Positions 40,906-47,553 of a stretch of DNA of 51,863 nucleotides are shown here, piece after piece (position 1 is the first letter of the stretch; each line of letters starts with the position of its first letter). Source of the DNA: a bacterium. Its GTDB lineage: Bacteria > Patescibacteriota > Minisyncoccia > JAUYLV01. Position numbers and translations under genes: made by a program. The stretch spans positions 1-51,863 of the forward strand of contig JAUSGO010000024.1 of the NCBI GenBank assembly GCA_030649025.1, in the 5' to 3' direction. The notes under the pieces were generated by a model, which ran no database searches, was not told the origin of the DNA, and saw only the letters and a program-made list of their open reading frames with translations.

Positions 40906-41013
40906 ATGCAAAGTCTTTATAGAGAAACAAGGGCAGGTATCTGGGCGATACTCTTGGGGGCAACGGTGGGACTTCTTATCCTGTTTGTGGGTGCGAGAAT
41001 ATTCTTACCCTAG
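40906..41013 (+). CDS. 35-aa single-helix membrane protein
   Basis: A short frame beginning MQSLYRETRAG, followed by a clean hydrophobic helix (about 12-31, WAILLGATVGLLILFVG) and ending ARIFLP. Its ATG sits at the predicted transcription start of a good promoter, which supports a leaderless gene. Its positive N-terminus predicts the N-inside orientation. The DsbA-like gene follows with its own promoter. A role as a small subunit or regulator of a membrane complex is inference. Confidence 0.5.
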   Translation: MQSLYRETRAGIWAILLGATVGLLILFVGARIFLP

Positions 41014-41021
41014 GGTCGGGA

Positions 41022-41049
41022 TTGACGTTTAGAAATAACAAGCTATACT
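41022..41049 (+). promoter_or_regulatory. Promoter of the DsbA-like gene
   Basis: TTGACG (41022-41027), a 16-base spacer and TATACT (41044-41049). The leader is about 35 bases, T-rich near the start codon; AGGAGAAG at 41052 is too far upstream to serve as the ribosome binding site. Confidence 0.65.
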
Positions 41050-41088
41050 TCAGGAGAAGCTTTTTTTATTGTCTAATTATTATTTTTT

Positions 41089-42069
41089 ATGAACAATAAG
41101 ATCGTTCGTCTTTTTGCAAGAATTTCTGCCGCATTGCTGATTCTCCACCTCTTTTTCTTCTGGGCCGCGGAACGCAGCGGGGAATTCATGGGGTTTGAAC
41201 CGGCGCATTTCAAAGATACGGCGCTTTTATTTTTCCTTATAGCTGTCTACTTACTGCTGGAGAGCCACTTTATAGCGCGCGAGCGGGAAGTGGTTGAAGA
41301 GGAGATTGTCTCCATAACCGAGGAGTCTTCTTCGGCGGATATGTCCATGGGGGTTAGTGCAGGCCAGCCCGTTTGGAAAAATCCCTACATTGTCTCCGCG
41401 CTTATTGTCGGTGCAGCACTCATCGTTGCAGGCGTTTTAATATCCGGCCCGCGAGAGGGTGCTCAAAAAGCGGGGCAAGGTTTGCCGTCACAGGCACCGA
41501 TTGCTCCCGCAGCTCCGCAGGCTCCCGCGCCCGGACAAAAAGTGGCGGTAACTTGGGGCGAGACGCCGATCCTGAACAAGAACGCAAAAGTACAATTCAT
41601 TGAATTCGGTGATTTCGAATGTCCTTTCTGCGGAAGATTTTTCACCGATTCCATGGTGCAAATAAAAAAGAAATATGTGGATACCGGAAAAATAGCATTT
41701 CAGCACCGCGACTATCCATTGCCGTTCCACCCCAATGCCCAGAAGGCTGCCGAAGCGGCCCGTTGCGCCCTGGAACAGTCCGAGAAGCAGTACTGGACCA
41801 TGCATGACTGGATGTACCAGAACCAGACCAACCTTGCCGTTGCTAGCCTGAAAAGCCAGGCCAAAACCATGGGTTTGAATGCTTCCAAGTTTGACCAATG
41901 CCTTGATTCCGGAAAATACGCGGCCGCGGTAAAGAAAGATTATGACGCAGGAAGCGGTTATGGGGTCAGCGGTACGCCATCATTCTTTGTGGATGGAGAG
42001 CTCGTGGTCGGTGCCCAGCCCTATGCTACATTCGAGCAGAAAATAGAGGCGGCGCTTGCTGCAAAGTGA
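41089..42069 (+). CDS. Membrane-anchored DsbA-like thiol oxidoreductase
   Basis: 326 residues. Two or three hydrophobic segments occur near 9-27, 41-58 and 103-120; the last precedes a Pro/Ala/Gln-rich linker (to about 160) that places the catalytic domain outside. The thioredoxin_4/DsbA domain (about 170-326) has the active site CPFC in FGDFECPFCGRFF and the cis-Pro loop GVSGTPSFFVDG. It forms or repairs disulfide bonds in exported proteins, and such fused forms are common in CPR and actinobacteria. A partner such as VKOR or DsbB is not in the window. Export by the Sec genes at 12-14 kb would supply substrates. Confidence 0.9.
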   Translation: MNNKIVRLFARISAALLILHLFFFWAAERSGEFMGFEPAHFKDTALLFFLIAVYLLLESHFIAREREVVEEEIVSITEESSSADMSMGVSAGQPVWKNPYIVSALIVGAALIVAGVLISGPREGAQKAGQGLPSQAPIAPAAPQAPAPGQKVAVTWGETPILNKNAKVQFIEFGDFECPFCGRFFTDSMVQIKKKYVDTGKIAFQHRDYPLPFHPNAQKAAEAARCALEQSEKQYWTMHDWMYQNQTNLAVASLKSQAKTMGLNASKFDQCLDSGKYAAAVKKDYDAGSGYGVSGTPSFFVDGELVVGAQPYATFEQKIEAALAAK

Positions 42070-42092
42070 TCACTTTCTAAAGCTGTAAAATA

Positions 42093-42124
42093 AAAAACGT
42101 CCTGCTACGGCGGGGCGTTTTTTT
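42093..42124 (+). terminator. Rho-independent terminator
   Basis: AAAACGTCC and the GGGGCGTTTT arm around TGCTACGG, followed by TTT. It ends the DsbA-like gene before the convergent methyltransferase. Confidence 0.7.
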
Positions 42125-42163
42125 GATGGGTTAAGAAAAAGAAAAAGCGCTGGCCGAGAGCGC

Positions 42164-43057
42164 TTACTGTTTCCGGAAAAATTGGGAGCAAAAGAGGCCG
42201 CGTTGCACCACCTTGCCGCCAATTTCAAAGTCGCTAACCGATTCTTGTATGAGGTGAAGGCCATGGTGTCGCGCAAGGTCGGCTACAACTTCCGGATTCG
42301 GCTGAGAAAAGTATTTGATGCGTCCGGTCGAGGATGCGAGAAGTTTGTCATGCGCGCCAGCAACGTTGCCATTGGTGTAACTGGCAAAGAACACGCCGCC
42401 GGATTTGAGGAATTCGGCAACAGCTCGCAAGCTCTCGTTTGCCAGCTTCTGTGGCGTATGGGTGAAAAGAGCCGTGCAAGACCAGATGCCTTCCAGCGAC
42501 CCCACGCCGAGAATCTCCGCCTGCGCGTGCAAATCGTGCATGTCGCCGAGTATAAAAAGCGGCGTATAGGCGAATACGAGATCTTCGTGCAGGGCAAGAT
42601 ACTCTAGGGCTTTCTCTAACATTCCGTCCGATCCATCGAGCGCAATGATGCGAAGCGAGGTCTGCGGCGGAGAAAACTTTTCGATGGTTTTTTTTCCGTT
42701 CTTTTCTCTCTGCATGAGAGAAGCCCGGAATAGTGTGTTGGGACAGGACATGAATAGAGCGTCCCGGCCTGTTCCACAGCCGACATCCAGTACGCACGCT
42801 CCCTCCGGCAGTAACGCCATGAACTCGATCAGCTCATCAACCACATATTGCGTGTGGGGGTTTGCGGCGTATTCGTCGGCGGTTTCGGTGTACACATCTC
42901 GGCTGTGTTGCAGGATTTCGGAGGCGGAAAGGCGCTCCAAAATGCTCGGCGTAGCCTCATCCAGCCGGGACTCAAGCTCTTTTCGGGGGATGCACTTCAT
43001 ATCTTCAAGAGAATCGAGCCTCAGATACTGCAATGCGACGCGTTCCAAAGATGTCAT
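42164..43057 (-). CDS. SAM-dependent methyltransferase
   Basis: A 297-residue class I methyltransferase. Motif I VLDVGCGTGRD is near 88-98, an acidic motif II IALDGSDGML near 137-146, and a later strand with EGIWSCTALFTH near 188-199. The N-terminal 60 residues are helical (LERVALQYLRLDSLEDM) and may be a substrate or targeting region. The first strand/loop is typical of UbiE/MenG-like or small-molecule enzymes, but the substrate cannot be assigned. AAGGAG lies 8 bases before the start. It is convergent with the DsbA-like gene. Confidence 0.85.
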   Translation of the reverse strand: MTSLERVALQYLRLDSLEDMKCIPRKELESRLDEATPSILERLSASEILQHSRDVYTETADEYAANPHTQYVVDELIEFMALLPEGACVLDVGCGTGRDALFMSCPNTLFRASLMQREKNGKKTIEKFSPPQTSLRIIALDGSDGMLEKALEYLALHEDLVFAYTPLFILGDMHDLHAQAEILGVGSLEGIWSCTALFTHTPQKLANESLRAVAEFLKSGGVFFASYTNGNVAGAHDKLLASSTGRIKYFSQPNPEVVADLARHHGLHLIQESVSDFEIGGKVVQRGLFCSQFFRKQ

Positions 43058-43175
43058 ACGCGCTCCTTTTTTGTCAGAATTAAAGTGCTGCCCCTTATGC
43101 TATAAGGGCGCCAGTTCAATGTCAATCAAGTGTTTACCAATCACTGTTTGCCGATTATACTGGGAATGACGTTTT

Positions 43176-43250
43176 GCCCTCGTAGTTCAATGGATAGAAC
43201 AGGTCCGTCCTAAGGACAAAATGGGGGTCCGATTCCCTCCGAGGGCACCA
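43176..43250 (+). tRNA. tRNA-Arg (anticodon CCT)
   Basis: 75 bases. Acceptor stem GCCCTCG/CGAGGGC, D arm, anticodon loop GTCCTAA giving CCT, T arm GGGTCC-GATT-CCCTCC and encoded ACCA. It reads AGG. A copy of the hairpin/pseudoknot element begins two bases after it. Confidence 0.93.
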
Positions 43251-43251
43251 A

Positions 43252-43320
43252 AACAAAGATCTTTGATTTGTGCGGGCGGTTACAATGTTTCTGAAAAATG
43301 AATAAACCACCCAGGAACAC
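43252..43320 (+). repeat. Hairpin + pseudoknot element, copy 5 (after tRNA-Arg)
   Basis: Hairpin 1: ACAAA-x-ATC with GATTTGT (one bulge). Stem a: GGGCGGTT (43274-43281) with AACCACCC (43305-43312), one mismatch. Loop word GTTTCTGAAAAATGAAT. Stem b: GTTTCT (43287-43292) with AGGAAC (43313-43318), five Watson-Crick pairs and one G-U. Confidence 0.65.
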
Positions 43321-43357
43321 CAAGGCGTATTTACGAGGGGCAAGTTCCATATAGTTT

Positions 43358-43966
43358 ATGAATGAATTCCAGCTTTTTGCACAACCGTGGTGGGTGAATT
43401 TTCTTATCGCTATTCCATTCGTTGTATATGGTATATGGCGCAAGAAGGGAATTCCCATCTCAAAACAGACGCTTCTCTTTACCGCTCTTTTTGCCATAGC
43501 ATTCGGATTTGTTGAATCCTCGGTAGTGGTATATTTGCGCGCCGCAGTGGGGCTTTTGCCGGGATACGGCGGAACGCTCGCGGACGTCGCAAAGCTTTCT
43601 GCCGACATCTACCAGCAGACTAAGATTCTGGGTGAGTTGCCAAGGAGTCTTATGATTGTAGAGCTTTTTCGGGAAGCGGCCACGATGGTAATGCTCGCAA
43701 GTGTGGCTCTACTTGCCTCAAGAACTCTGCGTGAGCGTTCGGCTATATTCCTTTGGGCCTTTGCTATTTGGGACATCTTCTACTATATTGGTCTATGGGC
43801 AACGGTCCGATGGCCATCTTCCTTGCTTACTCCCGACGTTCTATTCCTTATTCCGGTTCCGTGGTTCTCGCAAGTATGGTTTCCGCTTCTGGTGAGCGCC
43901 ATTACAATGCTTGCCGTTGTTATTTCAAGAAAAACCGGTGAAGTCGAGGTTATAGATAAAAAATAA
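43358..43966 (+). CDS. Polytopic membrane protein of unknown function
   Basis: 202 residues with about five hydrophobic segments (near 13-28, 39-62, 103-125, 130-150 and 165-185). A conserved-looking loop has WDIFYYIGLWATVRWP. No transporter or enzyme motif is recognised. No ribosome binding site; the upstream 60 bases hold the element after tRNA-Arg. The next gene follows by 22 bases. Confidence 0.55.
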   Translation: MNEFQLFAQPWWVNFLIAIPFVVYGIWRKKGIPISKQTLLFTALFAIAFGFVESSVVVYLRAAVGLLPGYGGTLADVAKLSADIYQQTKILGELPRSLMIVELFREAATMVMLASVALLASRTLRERSAIFLWAFAIWDIFYYIGLWATVRWPSSLLTPDVLFLIPVPWFSQVWFPLLVSAITMLAVVISRKTGEVEVIDKK

Positions 43967-43988
43967 GTCGAAATATAAAATCAAACTT

Positions 43989-44258
43989 ATGAGTGAACAA
44001 GAAGACACAAGTCGTGAGACAGAAAGCAAGATCGGTGTTTTAGGAAGCCGCGAAGAAGACAATCACTATATAGTGAGTGTGCGCTGGAAAGATGGCCTTG
44101 AGAGCGAATCTCATTTTCCTGTGAGGGGATTTGAAGTTGTGAATCCCGCGACAGGCAAGCACCTGGGATTTATAAGAGGGGAGAAGGCAGTAGATATTTT
44201 AAAGAAGCACGCGGCGGAGTTTTCGCGCGGTGAGTTTTCCTGGCAAGGTTTTGTGTGA
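43989..44258 (+). CDS. Small hypothetical protein
   Basis: 89 residues, acidic at the N-terminus, then a strand-rich part (HYIVSVRWKDGLESESHF, GFEVVNPATGKHLGFI) that looks like a small beta domain, and a helix at the end. Unknown family, no signal peptide. The tRNA-Ala 5' remnant starts 13 bases after its stop. Confidence 0.5.
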   Translation: MSEQEDTSRETESKIGVLGSREEDNHYIVSVRWKDGLESESHFPVRGFEVVNPATGKHLGFIRGEKAVDILKKHAAEFSRGEFSWQGFV

Positions 44259-44271
44259 TCTCTTCTCAAGC

Positions 44272-44317
44272 GGGCCTATAGTAAATAAGTGTTGCGTCCC
44301 GTGCACGGGAAGGGCGG
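44272..44317 (+). pseudogene. 5' half of a tRNA-Ala copy
   Basis: The first 15 bases (GGGCCTATAGTAAAT) are identical to the intact tRNA-Ala at 44577. The D arm and GGGCGG of the variable region are also alike, but the anticodon arm is replaced by the palindrome TCCCGTGCACGGGA with no 7-base loop. Similarity stops in the T arm, where the GIY-YIG leader begins. It cannot make a full tRNA. Confidence 0.7.
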
Positions 44318-44322
44318 CTTTT

Positions 44323-44586
44323 ATGGGAATTCTATATATCTTGCGAAGTAAAAAAAGTGGGAAGTATTACATAGGCAGTACGAATGATTTAGACAGAAGA
44401 ATCGCTGAGCACAATTCGGGGAAAACGAAATCTTTACGGAATCTGCGTCCTCTCGAAATAGTTTTCAAACTGGAATACCCCTCTTTGCTTATGGCCAGAC
44501 GCAAGGAACGGGCGCTGAAGCAGTTAAAGAGCAGAAGTGCTCTTGAAGTCATTGTTAAAACACAGAAGCTGATATTGGGCCTATAG
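44323..44586 (+). CDS. Small GIY-YIG domain protein
   Basis: 87 residues. The GIY-YIG signature appears as LYILRSKKSGKYYIGST near 4-20, followed by RRIAEHNSGKTKSLRN and a conserved Glu in LEIVFKLEYPS. This is the single-domain UPF0213/URI-like form, which may act as a DNA nuclease or as part of a mobile element. It sits exactly between a tRNA 5' half and an intact tRNA-Ala, and its stop codon (TAG) is formed by the first bases of that tRNA. This placement suggests a homing or integration history. The start is the ATG at 44323; the longer frame upstream is the tRNA remnant. Confidence 0.75.
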   Translation: MGILYILRSKKSGKYYIGSTNDLDRRIAEHNSGKTKSLRNLRPLEIVFKLEYPSLLMARRKERALKQLKSRSALEVIVKTQKLILGL

Positions 44587-44650
44587 TAAATCGGTATTAC
44601 GCCTCCATGGCATGGAGGAGGGCGGGGTTCGATTCCCCGTAGGTCCACCA
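44577..44650 (+). tRNA. tRNA-Ala (anticodon GGC)
   Basis: 74 bases. Acceptor GGGCCTA/TAGGTCC contains the G3-U70 pair that defines alanine tRNAs. Anticodon arm CCTCC-ATGGCAT-GGAGG gives GGC (reads GCC). T arm CGGGG-TTCGATT-CCCCG, and ACCA is encoded. The 5' end overlaps the last codons of the GIY-YIG gene. Confidence 0.92.
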
Positions 44651-44673
44651 AAGTTGTTCGCATTAGAACCATT

Positions 44674-44919
44674 ATGAAAAGTCCAGAATCAAAACCAGAG
44701 AAAAACCCAATGGAAATGCTCGCCGATAGACTCGATGTATTACAAGCTAAAAAGAACGAAGGGCGTGGAGTTTCTTGCATACGAACACTGATTGTGTACT
44801 TACGAAGAGGAGACATTGATAGCGCAAGGGCGGTTTGTTTGAATGAAAGTGATAAAATAAAGAGCTATCAAGATATTAAAGAAATACTTGAAAGAGAATT
44901 GGTTAAGGAAGATTTTTGA
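44674..44919 (+). CDS. Small helical hypothetical protein
   Basis: 81 residues, very charged, mostly helical (PMEMLADRLDVLQAKKNE, then IKSYQDIKEILERELVKEDF). No motif is recognised. It is the first gene after tRNA-Ala and starts the A+T-rich cassette that runs to 47.4 kb, so it may have arrived with it. Confidence 0.5.
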   Translation: MKSPESKPEKNPMEMLADRLDVLQAKKNEGRGVSCIRTLIVYLRRGDIDSARAVCLNESDKIKSYQDIKEILERELVKEDF

Positions 44920-45004
44920 ATCCCTGCTAAGGCCCGATTCCAATCTACGCCAATGAAGTCCACAAAATTACGGAGTCGGTGTTTAACCTGAAATCATCAT
45001 AATT

Positions 45005-46498
45005 ATGCCCACGAGGCTCAATTTTCACAGAATGTGGGAAAGTCAGAATACCTACGTCTTTGATATTGATCCCGGATCCGTCCAGTCTATTTTGCACACC
45101 GTACCGAAGATTGCCTCTTTTGCCGACAAAGATTGGCTATATTATTTTGAAAACGGTAATTCTGCCGCATATTACACAGAAGAAGGCATAGAAAAAGCCA
45201 AAGCGTCAGGATTGAAAGATTTCCTAGATACAAATTTCGAAAAAAAATATTTTTCCGGCATTAGGGAGGTTCTAAAAACCGCATCGGATTTTCTCAAAAA
45301 ATTAGCAAGTACTGATAAAACTAAGTCACAAGACAAAGATTTGGCGAACCTGATTGAGAGAGGAGCAAAAATAAATACGGACATTTTTGGCTATTATTTG
45401 GCTTGCCAACCACAATATGTGGCCGGCATAGAAGATCACGTCCAAAGGCTGCTCTCAAAAACTATGCCAACTGATAAAGTTGTTGAGACCTTTACACTAC
45501 TATCGACCCCCACAATTCCAACTAGTATAAAAAAAGAAGAAATTGACTGGCTAGAGTTGTTACTATCTGCCAAGGTCAAAACTCCCAAAGCAGACGCCGA
45601 TACGGAAAATAAAATTAGGTCGCATCTTAAAAAATATTACGCCGTAAGGGTTGAGGAGCAATGGAAATTATGGGATTTTGAATATTTGTTGTCAAAGTTT
45701 AAAGAAGATATAAAAACACCAAAAGACGAGCTATTATCCAGTTTGAAAACTATTAAGAATTTCTTAGGAAAGATAAAGACCGACCAAAATAAAGCCATTC
45801 GCAAGAATAAAATTTCAAAAGAAATAGTTTATATTTGTGGTGTTCTGGCAGAAATCGGCCATTGTCGTTTCGAAATGAGAGTGATCGGCTGGATGCCAAT
45901 CCAGTACCATTTGGAACTTTTGGCCAAAGAAGCGGCCCGAAGATTTTCATATAATCCTGAACATATTAAGTTCGCCCAAGTGTCAGACGTTTTGGGCCTA
46001 TTCAGGGGAGAACCACTTGATAAAGAAGTTCTAAAAGAGAGAAGCGGCCAGTTTCTGTATTTAATTAAGGACAGAAAAACTTACTTGTACGGAGGCAATG
46101 AAGCCAAGAATAAATTCCACGAACTTGTCGATCAAGTGGATCATTCAGCAATTAAGGAGTTTGGGGGAAAAGTGGCAATGAAGGGCAAGGTTATTGGTAC
46201 AGCGGTTGTATTCAAATGGACGGATGATTTGACCGAGAAAATGAAATTAATGAGAGAAGATTCCATTCTTATCGCCGGCCAAACCAGACCGCAACTCATG
46301 CCCCTTATTAGCAAAAGCAGGGCTATTGTAACGGACGAAGGCGGCATTACTTCTCACGCGGCTATTGTAAGCAGGGAATTAGGAATCCCGTGCGTAATAG
46401 GAACCAGGATTGCCACGCACGTTATTAAGGATGGTGATTTGGTTGAAGTAGATGCGGACAATGGTATAGTAAAAATACTAATTAAAAAAATAATATGA
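45005..46498 (+). CDS. Protein with C-terminal PEP-utilising (phosphohistidine) domain
   Basis: 497 residues. Residues about 395-497 form the mobile phosphohistidine domain of PEP synthase/PPDK enzymes: GQTRPQLMPLISKSRAIVTDEGG, then the catalytic His in GGITSHAAIVSRELGIPCVIGT. The N-terminal 390 residues are helical and charged and match neither the ATP-grasp nor the PEP-binding barrel of PEP synthase that I can see. It therefore looks like a carrier domain on a new scaffold, as in other CPR proteins. The codons are A/T-rich and unlike the neighbouring core genes. Its stop overlaps the next start by ATGA, so both proteins are made together. Confidence 0.75.
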   Translation: MPTRLNFHRMWESQNTYVFDIDPGSVQSILHTVPKIASFADKDWLYYFENGNSAAYYTEEGIEKAKASGLKDFLDTNFEKKYFSGIREVLKTASDFLKKLASTDKTKSQDKDLANLIERGAKINTDIFGYYLACQPQYVAGIEDHVQRLLSKTMPTDKVVETFTLLSTPTIPTSIKKEEIDWLELLLSAKVKTPKADADTENKIRSHLKKYYAVRVEEQWKLWDFEYLLSKFKEDIKTPKDELLSSLKTIKNFLGKIKTDQNKAIRKNKISKEIVYICGVLAEIGHCRFEMRVIGWMPIQYHLELLAKEAARRFSYNPEHIKFAQVSDVLGLFRGEPLDKEVLKERSGQFLYLIKDRKTYLYGGNEAKNKFHELVDQVDHSAIKEFGGKVAMKGKVIGTAVVFKWTDDLTEKMKLMREDSILIAGQTRPQLMPLISKSRAIVTDEGGITSHAAIVSRELGIPCVIGTRIATHVIKDGDLVEVDADNGIVKILIKKII

Positions 46499-47391
46499 AT
46501 AAATTTGAAAATATAGAGGGTGATAACTTTGAAAAAACTCCGGATAAGAAAAAAGCGGCCGACATTGATTTTATCCGCCACAGCGTCTCGTCTTACAAAA
46601 CATATGGGAAAATTGCAGCTTCTGAAAATCCCTTGCAGCAACTTAACCCCGACGAACAAGCATTGCCCGACCTGCCAGAAAAAGGGATTGAACTCGCAAA
46701 ACAGGAAGCAGAAAAGTTTTTTTGTGATTTAGATCCGAATAAAATAGTGCTTTTCTTCGCTTCAAGCAACGAAGCTAGAGCCATTGAAACCGCCAATATC
46801 TACCGACAGACCGCGCACGCGAAAGGATTCCGGGTGATAAAGCCGGAACACGTCCGGAACAAGCATGCGGAAGAAATCGGTGAAGGTGAAATTCGGGTGC
46901 TTCAGAATCTTTCCATATATCCAGACAAAACCAGCAATGTGGTTTTAGACAGCGTATTCAATTCTCCTAAGAAGCGGTCTCCAATCAATTGGGCAAATGT
47001 TCCACTTGAGACGAAGGCAAGATTTGAGGAAGCGTCTAAGATAATCGAAGCTGATGATAAAGGGTCGTTTGGCGCCAATCTTGTCGCGCATAGCGATGAG
47101 GTCAAGAAAGTGTTGCCTGAAATTTCAACGGCCGAAGAATTGCACAGGACACAATTTCAGAATCTTCTTAGATTGGCGAAATTTGGTATCAATAAAGCAG
47201 AGTCTGCGGGTATAGGGAAACAGATAAAAATTCTTGCCTTTGGTCACGAGAACTATCTAATGGACATGCTGGAAAAGACTTTTCAAGAGGAGGGAATAAA
47301 AAATTGCGAGAAAATTCATATTGAACTTAAAGGAGACGACATTGTTGGAAAATTTCGAAACAAAGAGGCCAAAATTGATACCATCGCCTGA
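46495..47391 (+). CDS. Histidine phosphatase-superfamily protein
   Basis: 298 residues. The first catalytic motif reads DFIRHSVSS near 24-32, with RHS in place of the usual RHG. SSNEARAIETANIY near 89-102 corresponds to the second Arg motif, and FGHENYLMDM near 245-254 carries the second catalytic His. Insertions (110-230) make it longer than SixA-type phosphatases. Such enzymes remove phosphate from phosphohistidine, sugars or nucleotides. Its translational coupling to a phosphohistidine-domain protein suggests a phosphorelay pair; this is inference. A/T-rich like its partner. Confidence 0.7.
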   Translation: MNKFENIEGDNFEKTPDKKKAADIDFIRHSVSSYKTYGKIAASENPLQQLNPDEQALPDLPEKGIELAKQEAEKFFCDLDPNKIVLFFASSNEARAIETANIYRQTAHAKGFRVIKPEHVRNKHAEEIGEGEIRVLQNLSIYPDKTSNVVLDSVFNSPKKRSPINWANVPLETKARFEEASKIIEADDKGSFGANLVAHSDEVKKVLPEISTAEELHRTQFQNLLRLAKFGINKAESAGIGKQIKILAFGHENYLMDMLEKTFQEEGIKNCEKIHIELKGDDIVGKFRNKEAKIDTIA

Positions 47392-47400
47392 ACATAAAGG

Positions 47401-47435
47401 AAGAATCTGCATTCAAGATTCTTCTTTCGCTTTTC
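47401..47435 (+). terminator. Rho-independent terminator of the A/T-rich cassette
   Basis: AAGAATC (47401-47407) pairs with GATTCTT (47417-47423), followed by CTTTCGCTTTT, 10 bases after the phosphatase stop. Confidence 0.65.
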
Positions 47436-47495
47436 AAATAGTGAATCAGGACGACTTTTCCAGCAGACACTAATAAGGATTGTGCGCATTTTTCT

Positions 47496-47519
47496 AAAAA
47501 CCCGCCATAAAAAGGCGGG
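47496..47519 (-). terminator. Rho-independent terminator of the HD hydrolase gene
   Basis: CCCGCC/GGCGGG hairpin (47501-47519) followed, on minus, by TTTTT. It lies about 35 bases after the HD gene stop. Confidence 0.7.
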
Positions 47520-47553
47520 CATCTTTCTTATTCCCGAATCAATAATGGATTAC

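Noticed and set aside
44272-44650. Group I or group II intron in tRNA-Ala
   Set aside because: The insert is about 260 bases and nearly all GIY-YIG coding sequence, leaving no room for an intron core. The 5' copy also cannot join the 3' part to make a normal anticodon arm.
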